From the NCBI GenBank assembly GCA_964470965.1, contig CAYYIS010000008.1:62001-126000 (forward strand): a stretch of 64,000 bases of DNA, given 5' to 3'. The DNA is from CAYYIS01 sp964470965. GTDB lineage: Bacteria > JAAXHH01 > JABIQT01. The notes under the pieces were generated by a model. The model did no database searches. It saw only the letters and a program-made list of their open reading frames with translations, and was not told the DNA's origin. Position 1 is the first letter of the stretch. Every line of letters begins with the position of its first letter. Below, one piece after another: positions 17,402 through 26,080 of this stretch. A program made the position numbers and the translations under genes.

Positions 17402-18407
17402 GTTCAGCCACCTCTTCCTTGGCCGGAAACGGCGCCAGTTTCCCGAATTCCACAGCGTGGCTTACGGCCTGTTTTATCGTTTGATCGATGTCTTCAATTC
17501 CCGCCTCGGTCGCCATGCCCGATGTCACCATTCGGCGGGCCAACCGGGTAATCGGATCTCTGGTCTTCCAGGAGTCTGTCTCTTCCTGGGTTCGATATGT
17601 TTTCTCTGGATTTCCATCGCCCACATGGTGGCCGCGATACCGGTACGTTTTGGTTTCTATCATGCAGGGCCCGTCGCCTGAGCGAGCGCGTTCCACCATC
17701 TTGAGGGTAGTTTCATACACGGCGGCCACGTCCATACCATCAACAACCAGGGCAGGCATGTTAAAACCAGCCGCCCGTTCAGCCACGTGTTCTTTGATGG
17801 CGGTGACCTGTTTATGGTTCGTGTATTCACCGTACTGATTGTTCTCACACACAAAAAGTACCGGAAGGTTCCAGACGGATGCCATATTAGCCGCCTCAAG
17901 GAATGATCCCTGATTCGCAGCACCATCACCGAAGAAACAGACTGCAACCTGGTCGGTGCCGCGTAACTGTGCGGACAAACCGGCGCCTGTAGCCATACCC
18001 ATACCCCCACCGACGATACCATTGGCGCCCAGGATACCGAGGCTCATATCTGCGATATGCATCGTGCCTCCTTTACCTCGGTTATACCCGGTCTCCTTAC
18101 CCATCATCTCCGCCATCATGCGATCCACATGACCGCCTTTGGCTATCAGGTGACCGTGCCCGCGATGGGTGCTGGTAATGTAATCATCATCACGAAGCGC
18201 AGAACAGACCCCCACTGCTGATGCCTCTTGACCGATATACGGATGGGCGAGTCCAGGCATAAGCCCCTGAGTATAAACTTCCAGAACCGCTTCTTCGAAC
18301 CGACGTATGGTTACCATCTTCTGGTACATGTCGGCGCAAAGCTCAGGCGAAAGCGTGAGGTCTGTGTCATCACTGGTTGAAGGTATAATCTGGATTTCAT
18401 CCGTCAT
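17388..18407 (-). CDS. 2-oxoacid dehydrogenase E1 component, alpha subunit
   Basis: 339 residues from ATG 18407, chosen over an upstream GTG; AGGAG lies 11 nt before it. The thiamine-diphosphate motif runs from GDGAANQGSF to ENNQYGEYT. STHRGHGHLIAKG and KGGTMHIADMS carry further cofactor-site residues. The late TYRYRGHHVGD stretch is the phosphorylation-loop equivalent. Pyruvate, acetoin and branched-chain types look alike at this level. The short N-terminus and compact length fit the AcoA/PdhA class. A thiamine transporter gene lies 127 nt downstream. Confidence 0.92.
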   Translation of the reverse strand: MTDEIQIIPSTSDDTDLTLSPELCADMYQKMVTIRRFEEAVLEVYTQGLMPGLAHPYIGQEASAVGVCSALRDDDYITSTHRGHGHLIAKGGHVDRMMAEMMGKETGYNRGKGGTMHIADMSLGILGANGIVGGGMGMATGAGLSAQLRGTDQVAVCFFGDGAANQGSFLEAANMASVWNLPVLFVCENNQYGEYTNHKQVTAIKEHVAERAAGFNMPALVVDGMDVAAVYETTLKMVERARSGDGPCMIETKTYRYRGHHVGDGNPEKTYRTQEETDSWKTRDPITRLARRMVTSGMATEAGIEDIDQTIKQAVSHAVEFGKLAPFPAKEEVAEHVYI

Positions 18408-18534
18408 AGTACGCCGCACTCCTTTATTAATTGAACACAAACCGGAATTCGACACGTGACTGCATTCATGTTTTATTCGAGAATCAGGCTTTCTAAATTA
18501 GTGAAACGTTTACGAAGGAGCAAGAGGAAAATAT

Positions 18535-19128
18535 CTACTGGACATTTCGAGATCTCCCCAAGCGTTTCATGGCGTACGGAACGAGCACTATCATTAACAC
18601 CAGTTCCGGAATGATGTAGCTGCCGTTGTACAGAAGGGAGTATAACCACGGCGTCACGCCACCTTGTAACAAGGGCGGAAATGAAATACCAAGATACTCG
18701 TTGAAAAATTGATAGGTCTGTCGGTTTAAACCGTCCGGGGCGTAAGCCGCAAAAAAAATGGCACCGGAGATCACATGAAAAACCAGCCCCGCTGCGCTGG
18801 ACAGGCATATGCCCCACCTGGGTGACCTGCGGAACCATCCTGCGATGCCAATGGAGATGTATGGCAGAATAAAATCGAGCAGAACCTGAACCGGATGAAG
18901 GATTACAGGATCGAACATAAACGTGATAAGTCCGGTGATAAATCCGCCCGCCATACCCGCTTTGGGACCACACCGGAATGCCAGATAGAATAACGGAAGG
19001 AGTTTCAACGAAACAGAACCGCCCCAGGGCAGACGGTATAATTTAAAGAACCCGAGGACGGTCGCCAACGAAGCTACAACTGCGATCTCAACGAGCAAAC
19101 GCTTCCGATCAGTCTGGGTGTTTGCCAT
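18535..19128 (-). CDS. thiT: ThiT-like energy-coupled thiamine transporter S component
   Basis: 197 residues with about six hydrophobic helices. The first half has the ThiT-like run WGGSVSLKLLPLF, then AFRCGPKAGMAGGFITGL and HPVQVLLDFILPY, matching the PVQ-LLDY signature of substrate-binding S components for thiamine. Such proteins need ECF A/A'/T subunits, none of which is in the window. The start overlaps the Lon-domain gene by 20 nt. It lies just downstream of TPP-requiring dehydrogenase genes but carries no visible TPP riboswitch. Another ECF S component specificity (for example queuosine) is less likely. Confidence 0.75.
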   Translation of the reverse strand: MANTQTDRKRLLVEIAVVASLATVLGFFKLYRLPWGGSVSLKLLPLFYLAFRCGPKAGMAGGFITGLITFMFDPVILHPVQVLLDFILPYISIGIAGWFRRSPRWGICLSSAAGLVFHVISGAIFFAAYAPDGLNRQTYQFFNEYLGISFPPLLQGGVTPWLYSLLYNGSYIIPELVLMIVLVPYAMKRLGRSRNVQ

Positions 19129-19738
19129 GTCCGTTAAGGCTTGCCGCCCGTTCGATGTGGGCCAGTTCCACCAGGCGTTTCACGATCTGCTCGAGGGAAT
19201 CGTCGAGTTTGCGCATCCGTTCCGCGGTGGAGGTCAGTTCGAGGAGTGTCTGCTTTTCTTCCAGTTCCAAATCCATTGTCGATGCTATAAAGAAGGAAAA
19301 CTGTTTCGGGTCGAATATCCCCTTCACGCCACCTATCCCGCTTGTTTGAAGTTTTATCATGGCCTGATAGGATTCCAGTACGCGTTCCAGCAGGTCATCC
19401 GGTACGTCATCATTCACATCGTCGAAATACTCGATAGTAGCTTCCAGGAGATCGTCGTCTTGTATGAATTCAAGGACATGAAACCGCCTGCTACCTTCGG
19501 TGAGTATATCTAATTTACCGTCCGCATACTGTGTATACACCTGCGTGACTTTAGCAGTACACCCCACATTGGAGAGTTGCGCGTCGTTGAGTAACAGGAC
19601 GCCGAATTCGGACTCGGACTTAAGGCAATTGTCTACCATCTCCTTATAACGCTCTTCGAATATATGCAATGGAAGATGCATCCCCGGATACAATACCAGA
19701 TTCAGTGGAAAGAGGGGAATGTTAAGCGTGTTTTCCAT
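19109..19738 (-). CDS. Lon-protease N-terminal-domain protein (no protease domain)
   Basis: 209 residues. It begins with the Lon substrate-binding (LAN/PUA-like) domain: IPLFPLNLVLYPGMHLPLHIFEERYKEMV, of which the LFPL and LHIFE..Y parts are diagnostic. There is no AAA or Ser-Lys protease part. Stand-alone Lon-N proteins are common and of uncertain role. The C-terminal ~80 residues are helical, with TAERMRKLDDSLEQIVKRL. It leads a two-gene unit with thiT, overlapping by 20 nt. GGAG lies 9 nt before the ATG. Confidence 0.85.
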   Translation of the reverse strand: MENTLNIPLFPLNLVLYPGMHLPLHIFEERYKEMVDNCLKSESEFGVLLLNDAQLSNVGCTAKVTQVYTQYADGKLDILTEGSRRFHVLEFIQDDDLLEATIEYFDDVNDDVPDDLLERVLESYQAMIKLQTSGIGGVKGIFDPKQFSFFIASTMDLELEEKQTLLELTSTAERMRKLDDSLEQIVKRLVELAHIERAASLNGHGKHPD

Positions 19739-19889
19739 CGTACCGTGCTCCAGATATCTAGTGGGCCTTCTTGTAATTGTAAATTTGGAAATGCACCGTA
19801 CTAATCCAAGGTCCGATGTTTGTCCATTATACAGTCGGTGGCAACCGTGTCAACGGAAAAAACTGAACCGCGAAAACCTGATGAAATGC

Positions 19890-19918
19890 TTGACTGCAAC
19901 ACCATCCCACACTATATT
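19890..19918 (+). promoter_or_regulatory. Promoter of the acyl-CoA mutase operon
   Basis: TTGACT (19890-19895) and TATATT (19913-19918) are separated by exactly 17 nt in the divergent gap between the Lon-domain gene and the mutase. The expected start lies near 19925, giving a leader of about 44 nt before ATG 19969. Confidence 0.6.
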
Positions 19919-19968
19919 AATGTACTCTGCAGTTTCCATAAATAAGGGCATTTACAGGCGACTCCTTA

Positions 19969-21600
19969 ATGAGTTTATCGGAGAATAAAAAGACGCGTCG
20001 GAGTACGCGAGATGTTAGACAGGATTTCAGGACTATCTCCGGGGAATCGATCAATCCTCTTTACACTCCTGAGGACAGGGCTGACTCCGAATATGCTGAC
20101 GACCTGGGAGATCCTGGTGTCTATCCTTATACCCGAGGCATCCACACCACCATGTACCGGGACCGGCTGTGGACTATGCGTCAGTTCTCCGGCTACGGTA
20201 CGGCCGCTGATTCCAACTCACGGTTTAAATTCCTACTCGAACACGGTCAAACCGGGCTGTCTGTCGCCTTTGACGTACCGACCCTGATGGGGCTGGATTC
20301 CGATCATCCCCTTTCCGAAGGAGAGGTCGGTGTCTGTGGTGTGGCGGTCGACTCTCTTGCTGATATGGAAACCCTGTTTGAGGGCATACCGCTCGGCTCG
20401 GTAAGTACGTCCATGACGATCAACGCACCAGCGTCGATCCTGCTGGCCATGTACCTCGCAGTAGCGGAAAAGCAAAGCGTGGCCTGGGCTGACCTGCGGG
20501 GTACGCTTCAGAATGACATCCTCAAGGAATATATCGCACAGAAAGAGTGGATATGTCCCCCCCGACCAGCCATGAAGATGGTGGCAGATACGGTCCTTTT
20601 CTGTACCGAACACGTTCCGCAGTGGAATCCCATCAGCATCAGCGGATATCATATCCGTGAAGCTGGTTCGACAGCCGTGCAGGAACTGGCTTTCACCCTG
20701 GCAGATGGATTTGCATACATCGACGCTTGCCTCGAAGCCGGTTTGGACATCGATCAGTTTGCCCCCCGCCTGTCATTCTTCTTCAATTCTCATATGGATT
20801 TCTTCGAAGAGATTGCCAAGTACCGTGCTGCCCGCCGCATCTGGGCCAAACATCTGAAACATCGGTACGGGGCCAGGAATGAAAAATCTCTCCTGATGCG
20901 CTTTCACACACAGACGGCCGGATGTAGTCTGACCGCCCAGCAGCCGGAAAACAACGTGGTCCGAACCACCATAGAAGCATTGGCAGCCGTCCTTGGAGGT
21001 ACACAGTCGCTCCACACGAACGCACTCGATGAGGCGTATGCCCTTCCCTCTGAACAGGCTGCAAAAATCGCCCTGCGGACCCAGCAGATCATCGCCCACG
21101 AATCCGGTGTGACTAACACAGTGGATCCACTCGGCGGATCTTATTATCTCGAATCACTCACCGATAGCCTGGAAGATGCCGCAGAGGCCTATTTCGATAA
21201 AATCGCGTCGTTTGGCGGGATGGTAAGGGCCATTGAGGCGGGGTATCCTCAGAAAGAGATAAGCGACGCATCCAAGCGGTTTCAACATGCGGTGGAACAG
21301 GAAGAGCAGATTATAGTGGGCGTGAATGAATATGTAGAACCCGATGAGTCGGATATAGAAATGCTCAGGATCGGCCCAGCCATCGAACGCGCACAAATCA
21401 GCCATCTCAAAGATACCAGAGACCGGCGCAGTGCATTAAAAGTGGAGCAGGCATTGCATGTATTGCGTGATACTGTGTCGATGGGTGGCAACTCCATGCC
21501 ACCCATCCTGGATGCTGTCCGGGCATATGCTACGATCGGTGAAATTGTTAACGTGTTGCAGGCGGTGTACGGGACCTACGACGAATCGCCTGTTTATTGA
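19969..21600 (+). CDS. Acyl-CoA mutase (methylmalonyl-/isobutyryl-CoA mutase type), large subunit
   Basis: 543 residues, i.e. the catalytic TIM-barrel domain without the C-terminal B12-binding domain, which must be a separate protein outside this window. Diagnostic segments are YTPED, YPYTRGIHTTMYRDRLWTMRQ (partly), GQTGLSVAFDVPT, STSMTINAPA, ISISGYHIREAGSTA and DPLGGSYYLE. It rearranges the carbon skeleton of a short acyl-CoA by a cobalamin radical mechanism. The residue after MRQ is Phe (MRQFSGYG). In methylmalonyl-CoA mutase this site is Tyr and in isobutyryl-CoA mutase Phe, so a non-malonyl substrate is possible (inference). ETF genes follow. Confidence 0.9.
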   Translation: MSLSENKKTRRSTRDVRQDFRTISGESINPLYTPEDRADSEYADDLGDPGVYPYTRGIHTTMYRDRLWTMRQFSGYGTAADSNSRFKFLLEHGQTGLSVAFDVPTLMGLDSDHPLSEGEVGVCGVAVDSLADMETLFEGIPLGSVSTSMTINAPASILLAMYLAVAEKQSVAWADLRGTLQNDILKEYIAQKEWICPPRPAMKMVADTVLFCTEHVPQWNPISISGYHIREAGSTAVQELAFTLADGFAYIDACLEAGLDIDQFAPRLSFFFNSHMDFFEEIAKYRAARRIWAKHLKHRYGARNEKSLLMRFHTQTAGCSLTAQQPENNVVRTTIEALAAVLGGTQSLHTNALDEAYALPSEQAAKIALRTQQIIAHESGVTNTVDPLGGSYYLESLTDSLEDAAEAYFDKIASFGGMVRAIEAGYPQKEISDASKRFQHAVEQEEQIIVGVNEYVEPDESDIEMLRIGPAIERAQISHLKDTRDRRSALKVEQALHVLRDTVSMGGNSMPPILDAVRAYATIGEIVNVLQAVYGTYDESPVY

Positions 21601-21629
21601 CAGTGTCAGTCGTCCTGTAAGGAGTTTCC

Positions 21630-22379
21630 ATGAATACGATTGTCTGTATCAAGCAAGTACCGGATACGGCAACAAAGGTCCAGATTGCCGCCGACGGACG
21701 CTCAATCCAGTCCGGGGAATTGAACTATGTAATGAACCCCTACGACGAGTTCGCGGTTGAAGCCGCCACCACGCTGAAGGAACAGCACGGCGGCGAGGTG
21801 ACCGCCGTCTGCCTCGGGACCCAGGATGCAGTAGCCGCGCTGCGTAGTGCTGTTGCTCTGGGCGCCGACCATGCCGTCCTGCTGAAGACCGACCGGCCAG
21901 ACATCGATGCCTCCGCCACAGCCACCGCTCTCGCCGAGGCAATCCGGGCTCGGTCTCCCGATCTTGTATTGTTCGGCAAACAGGCCGTGGATGACGATAA
22001 TGCCCAGGTCGGTCCGATGGTCGCCGAATTACTGTCGATACCCTGTGTGTGCCAGATCGTAAATCTGGAATACAAGGATGGAATCGTGATGGTTAATAAA
22101 CAGGTGGAGGGAGGCGAAGAAGTGGTATCTGTGTCCTTACCGACAGTGCTCACCACTCAAAAAGGATTGAATGAGCCGCGCTATGCCTCGCTCAAAGACA
22201 TCATGCGTGCCAAGCGGGCGCCCATAGATGAACAGGAAGTGTCTCTGATCCCTTCACGGGTAGAAACTATTGAACTCAACCTCCCTGCGGAACGTCAGGC
22301 GGGGCTGTTTATCGGTCAGGGCACGGAGGCTGTACCTGAACTGATTCAGCGGCTGAAAGAAGAAGCGAAAGTGTTGTAG
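21630..22379 (+). CDS. etfB: Electron transfer flavoprotein, beta subunit
   Basis: 249 residues. Starts MNTIVCIKQVPDTATKVQI, followed by NPYDEFAVEAA and VDDDNAQVGPMVAELL, the standard EtfB landmarks including the AMP/FAD-contact loop. With EtfA it accepts electrons from acyl-CoA dehydrogenases. AAGGAG lies just before the ATG, 29 nt after the mutase stop. Unusually, a PLP-enzyme gene separates it from etfA. No marks of the bifurcating EtfB type were identified by eye. Confidence 0.95.
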   Translation: MNTIVCIKQVPDTATKVQIAADGRSIQSGELNYVMNPYDEFAVEAATTLKEQHGGEVTAVCLGTQDAVAALRSAVALGADHAVLLKTDRPDIDASATATALAEAIRARSPDLVLFGKQAVDDDNAQVGPMVAELLSIPCVCQIVNLEYKDGIVMVNKQVEGGEEVVSVSLPTVLTTQKGLNEPRYASLKDIMRAKRAPIDEQEVSLIPSRVETIELNLPAERQAGLFIGQGTEAVPELIQRLKEEAKVL

Positions 22380-22384
22380 ACCCC

Positions 22385-22407
22385 GATGCTCAGCCTTTTC
22401 GAGCATC
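22385..22407 (+). other. Intergenic hairpin between etfB and the PLP gene
   Basis: GATGCTC (22385-22391) and GAGCATC (22401-22407) form a perfect 7-bp stem with a 9-nt loop, 5 nt after the etfB stop. No T-run follows, so it is more likely an mRNA-processing or stability element, or a weak attenuator, than a terminator. Confidence 0.45.
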
Positions 22408-22425
22408 TGTCACAAAGGGAACATC

Positions 22426-23607
22426 ATGAGTAAAAAAAAACCGGGTCTCTCGACCAAAGCGGTACATGCCGGCGAGTGCCGGGAAAAGCCGTCCCGGGCC
22501 ATCACCAATCCTATCGTTCAGACATCTACGTATGTGTTCCGTAATACCGAAGAACTGATCGATTTCAACGAAGGTCGAATCGAAAGGGACGAATACGGTC
22601 GGTACGGCAACCCGACTAGGGCTGTGGCGGAAGCGAAGATTGCAAATTTGGACGGAGGAGAAGACGCGTTATTATTCTCATCGGGTATGAATGCCATCGT
22701 GTCAGTCCTTCTCGCCATGCTTTCACAAGGGTCTCATGTGGTGATCATGGATGAGTGCTACCGGCGGACCCGTCAGTTCTGTCTTCAAGTGTTGCCCCGA
22801 TATGGAATCGAAGTTTCGTTCGTAAAAACCGGTGATTACGAAGCCATGCAAAAGGCTATTACGGAAAAGACGCGGCTGATCGTATCGGAGTCTCCAACTA
22901 ATCCGTACCTGAACGTGATCGATCTGGAACGGATCGCGTCCATTGCAAAAGAGCATCGCCTGAAAGTCATGATCGACAGTACGTTTTCCACGCCGTACAA
23001 CCAGCGTCCGATCGAATTCGGGATAGATATCGTAATACACAGTGCCACCAAATATCTGGGTGGTCACAACGACCTGATGGCCGGTGTGGTGGTCGGTAAC
23101 AAGATGTTGCTGGGCGCTATCCGTGAATTTAGGGACATCACTGGCGGCATTACCGATCCCCATACGGCCTATCTATTGATCCGGGGTTTAAAATCCTTTG
23201 CGCTGCGTATGGAGCAGCACAATAAAAACGGTATGGCCATCGCCCGGTTCCTGGAAGAACATCCAAAGGTCCGTCGCGTATATTATCCAGGTCTGGAAAG
23301 CCATCGGCATTACGACATTGCGCAACGTCAAATGACCGGATTCGGAGGTGTTGTCAGCTTCGAGTTGGATGGCGACATGGACATGACGAGTCAATTCATC
23401 GACAGCCTGGAGCTGCCTTACATCGGTCCGAGCCTGGGTGGCGTGGAGAGTTTGATCGAGCAACCGGCACTACAATCTTTCTATGAAATGAGTAAGGAAG
23501 AACGGCTGGCTATCGGGATCAAGGATGAACTGGTAAGATTTTCCACAGGTGTTGAAAATGCCGATGATCTGATCACGGACCTGGCACAGGCTCTGGATAA
23601 AATATAG
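22426..23607 (+). CDS. Trans-sulfuration family PLP enzyme (cystathionine gamma-synthase/lyase-like)
   Basis: 393 residues of the Cys/Met metabolism PLP family. Landmarks: STKAVHAGE start, YGRYGNPT with the phosphate-binding Tyr/Arg, SSGMNAI, D184 in MIDSTFSTPYNQRP, and Schiff-base K209 in HSATKYLGGHNDLMAG. The C-terminus has GVESLIEQPA and RFSTGVENADDLI. It catalyses beta/gamma replacement or elimination on cystathionine, O-acyl-homoserine or methionine. Location between etfB and etfA, with an acyl-CoA mutase upstream, hints at methionine gamma-lyase-type release of 2-oxobutyrate feeding acyl-CoA oxidation (inference). Exact reaction is not decidable by eye. Confidence 0.9.
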   Translation: MSKKKPGLSTKAVHAGECREKPSRAITNPIVQTSTYVFRNTEELIDFNEGRIERDEYGRYGNPTRAVAEAKIANLDGGEDALLFSSGMNAIVSVLLAMLSQGSHVVIMDECYRRTRQFCLQVLPRYGIEVSFVKTGDYEAMQKAITEKTRLIVSESPTNPYLNVIDLERIASIAKEHRLKVMIDSTFSTPYNQRPIEFGIDIVIHSATKYLGGHNDLMAGVVVGNKMLLGAIREFRDITGGITDPHTAYLLIRGLKSFALRMEQHNKNGMAIARFLEEHPKVRRVYYPGLESHRHYDIAQRQMTGFGGVVSFELDGDMDMTSQFIDSLELPYIGPSLGGVESLIEQPALQSFYEMSKEERLAIGIKDELVRFSTGVENADDLITDLAQALDKI

Positions 23608-23624
23608 TTTGATGAGGAGAATAT

Positions 23625-24608
23625 ATGGCAGGTGTACTCGTTTTCGCAGAACAGAGAGACGGCACATTTCGGAATGCGGCATTTGAAGCGGTTAGTGTGG
23701 GACGCAGGCTGGCCGATGAGCTGAATACTGAGCTGGTAGCAGCGGTCGTAGGGGCAGGTGTCAGAGACATGGCAGCCTCTCTCGGGCGGTACGGCGTTGA
23801 CAGGGTGATCGTGGCTGATGCCCCGGACCTCGCACGGTTTTCCAGCGATGGATATACGACGGCGGTGGCCGACATCGCACGTTCGTTTGACCCATCTGTT
23901 TTATTGCTCTCGGCCTCGGTCACGGGTAAAGCACTTGGACCGGCGGTGGCAGCCCGCTTGGAAACCGGCCTGGCAACAGACTGTATCGATATTTTGATAG
24001 CAGGTGGACGCCTGGAGATCCAGCGACCGGTCTATGCGGGTAAAGCCATCGCCACCGTTATCATCAAGACAGATCCGCAGATCGTCTCGCTTCGTCCCAA
24101 TGTGTTTCCCGCTACCGTTATGGATGAGCAGGGATTCGCGCCGGTGGAGCAGGTGTCGGCAGGAGTTACCGCTGACTGCACCCGCGTGGCGGTTCAGGAG
24201 ATCGTAGCTGCCTCCGGCGGCAGGCCGGATTTAACGGAATCGCCTGTTATCGTCTCCGGTGGCCGCGGCCTGGGCAGTCCCGAGAATTTCTCACTCATCG
24301 AGGAGCTGGCCGATGTGCTGGGCGGTGTGGTCGGTGCTTCACGAGCGGTGGTGGATATCGGTTGGCGTCCCCAGTCCGACCAGGTCGGCCAGACCGGCAA
24401 GACCGTATCGCCCTCATTATATATCGCCTGCGGCATCTCGGGCGCCATACAGCACCTGGCGGGAATGTCATCCTCCAAATGTATCGTGGCCATCAACAAG
24501 GATCCAGATGCCCCGATCTTCCAAAAGGCGGATTACGGTATCGTTGGGGATGTGCTCGAAGTGGTGCCAGCGCTCACGGCGGAACTGCGGCGAGTTCTAG
24601 GACGCTGA
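23625..24608 (+). CDS. etfA: Electron transfer flavoprotein, alpha subunit
   Basis: 327 residues. The C-terminal FAD domain is clear: GGRGLGSPENF, GASRAVVDIGWRP, QVGQTGKTVSP, LYIACGISGAIQH and AINKDPDAPIF. The N-terminal domain begins AGVLVFAEQRDG. It binds FAD and passes electrons to ETF-quinone oxidoreductase. GAGGAG is 6 nt before the ATG. It ends the mutase-etfB-PLP-etfA operon, closed by the hairpin at 24641-24679. Confidence 0.95.
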   Translation: MAGVLVFAEQRDGTFRNAAFEAVSVGRRLADELNTELVAAVVGAGVRDMAASLGRYGVDRVIVADAPDLARFSSDGYTTAVADIARSFDPSVLLLSASVTGKALGPAVAARLETGLATDCIDILIAGGRLEIQRPVYAGKAIATVIIKTDPQIVSLRPNVFPATVMDEQGFAPVEQVSAGVTADCTRVAVQEIVAASGGRPDLTESPVIVSGGRGLGSPENFSLIEELADVLGGVVGASRAVVDIGWRPQSDQVGQTGKTVSPSLYIACGISGAIQHLAGMSSSKCIVAINKDPDAPIFQKADYGIVGDVLEVVPALTAELRRVLGR

Positions 24609-24640
24609 CCCACCCGTTAATATAAGGTGCCTATGAAATA

Positions 24641-24679
24641 AAAACGGCCATCGGATGAATGTATCCCGATGGCCGTTTT
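24641..24679. terminator. Strong bidirectional terminator between etfA and recA
   Basis: A perfect 14-bp stem (24641-24654 with 24666-24679) closes an 11-nt loop. Arms begin with A-runs and end with T-runs, so it can serve both the plus-strand etfA operon and minus-strand recA, whose stop is 26 nt away. On the minus strand the hairpin continues into a TATTT tract. Confidence 0.9.
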
Positions 24680-24704
24680 GTGTTACCGCTGTCTTTCCAG
24701 GCCC

Positions 24705-25802
24705 CTAGCTCTTGACTTTGGCACCGGTGTTTTTCGCCTCTGTCTCTGCCGGAACTTTCTCTTCTGCGGCCTCATCGTCTGCCTTGCCGATGGGATTGCC
24801 CATGAGGATGTTTCGCAACTGATTCTCGATATCCTGAGCCAGCGCTTTATTCTCTTTCAACAGGGAGCGAACGTTTTCACGTCCCTGCCCCAGCCGCTCG
24901 CCGTTGTAGGAGAACCAGGTTCCGCTCTTGTCGATGATGCCGTTATTCACACCAAGTTCGATCAGGTCCCCCTCCTTAGAGATGCCTTCTCCGTAGAGGA
25001 TATCGAACTGCGCATCCCGGAAGGGAGGCGCCATTTTATTTTTCTTTACGGAACCTCTGACCTGGATTCCGGCGGACGCATCATCCCCTTTGATCTGGCC
25101 GATGCGGCGGACTTCAATGCGTACGGACGCGTAGAACTTTAGCGCCAGTCCACCGGTTGTAGTCTCGGGATTTCCGTACATAACGCCTATCTTAAGGCGA
25201 ACCTGGTTGATGAAGATGACGCTGGTGCGTGACCGGCTGATGGCGGCAGTCAGTTTACGGAGCGCCTGGGACATCAGTCTGGCCTGGAGCCCAACGTGCG
25301 AATCACCCATTTCGCCTTCGATTTCAGCCTTGGGCACGAGTGCGGCAACTGAATCGACTACGATCACGTCGAAGGCACCGCTACGAACCAGTGTTTCGGC
25401 AATATCGAGTGCCTGCTCACCCGTGTCCGGCTGTGTGATATACAGATTTTCGATATCAACGCCGAGCGCTTTTGCGTACCGTGCATCGATCGCATGCTCC
25501 GCATCTATGAACGCTGCGTAGCCCCCCATCTTCTGTGCCTCGGCGATGATGTGCTGGGCCAGCGTCGTCTTGCCGGAGGATTCGGTGCCGTATATCTCAA
25601 TGACACGGCCACGGGGTATACCACCTATCCCGAGGGCCAGGTCCAGCGTCAATGAGCCGGTCGGTATGGCTTCCACCTGCATCTTGGTGCTATCGTCCCC
25701 CAGGCGCATAATGGAGCCTTTGCCGTACTGGCGCTCGATCTGCGTAACCGCTGCGCCTATCGCCTTACCGCGTTCCCTATCAATATCACCATTGACTGCC
25801 AC
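24705..25802 (-). CDS. recA: Recombinase RecA
   Basis: 365 residues. Strand exchange and SOS co-protease. Walker A is GTESSGKTTL (usual GPESSGKTTL with P replaced by T). Walker B is VIVVDSVAALVP, then GDSHVGLQARLMSQALRKL, and loop L2 is FINQVRLKIGVMYGNPETTTGG. A polar, Glu/Lys-rich tail follows residue ~335, typical of RecA. GTG start at 25802, with GGGAGG 6 nt upstream. Its promoter has a LexA-like palindrome in the spacer (25857-25872). Confidence 0.98.
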   Translation of the reverse strand: MAVNGDIDRERGKAIGAAVTQIERQYGKGSIMRLGDDSTKMQVEAIPTGSLTLDLALGIGGIPRGRVIEIYGTESSGKTTLAQHIIAEAQKMGGYAAFIDAEHAIDARYAKALGVDIENLYITQPDTGEQALDIAETLVRSGAFDVIVVDSVAALVPKAEIEGEMGDSHVGLQARLMSQALRKLTAAISRSRTSVIFINQVRLKIGVMYGNPETTTGGLALKFYASVRIEVRRIGQIKGDDASAGIQVRGSVKKNKMAPPFRDAQFDILYGEGISKEGDLIELGVNNGIIDKSGTWFSYNGERLGQGRENVRSLLKENKALAQDIENQLRNILMGNPIGKADDEAAEEKVPAETEAKNTGAKVKS

Positions 25803-25850
25803 AGTGGGCCTCCCTTCACATCGGTTGCGCTTTACTGGATAACTTTACCC

Positions 25851-25879
25851 AATATACTAAACTATTGTTTAGATATCAA
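25851..25879 (-). promoter_or_regulatory. recA promoter
   Basis: Read on the minus strand: TTGATA (25879-25874), 17-nt spacer, TATATT (25856-25851). The start point should be near 25844, giving a leader of about 42 nt before the GTG. The spacer is occupied by an inverted repeat listed separately. Confidence 0.75.
25857..25872. promoter_or_regulatory. Putative SOS (LexA) operator in the recA promoter
   Basis: CTAAAC-TATT-GTTTAG is a perfect inverted repeat with 6-bp arms and a 4-bp spacer. It lies wholly between the -35 and -10 boxes of recA. Its geometry matches the Gram-positive-type box GAAC-N4-GTTC, with A in place of G at the outer position. No lexA gene is in the window, so the binding protein is inferred. 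Confidence 0.6.
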
Positions 25880-26080
25880 GTGTTTTTTTGCCTGGAATCG
25901 ATTAATACGCTATAAACAGTCGGATTCAAACCGATAATCTCGTAACAAAAGTACATGGAACATAAATTTTGTAAAGCGTAAACATCGTGGCAGGATGTAT
26001 TCAGTTGTGCAACATTATACTTTGTGATACATTACATAAATATCTTATAGATAACAAAATGTAAAATACCGGAGTCTAGT

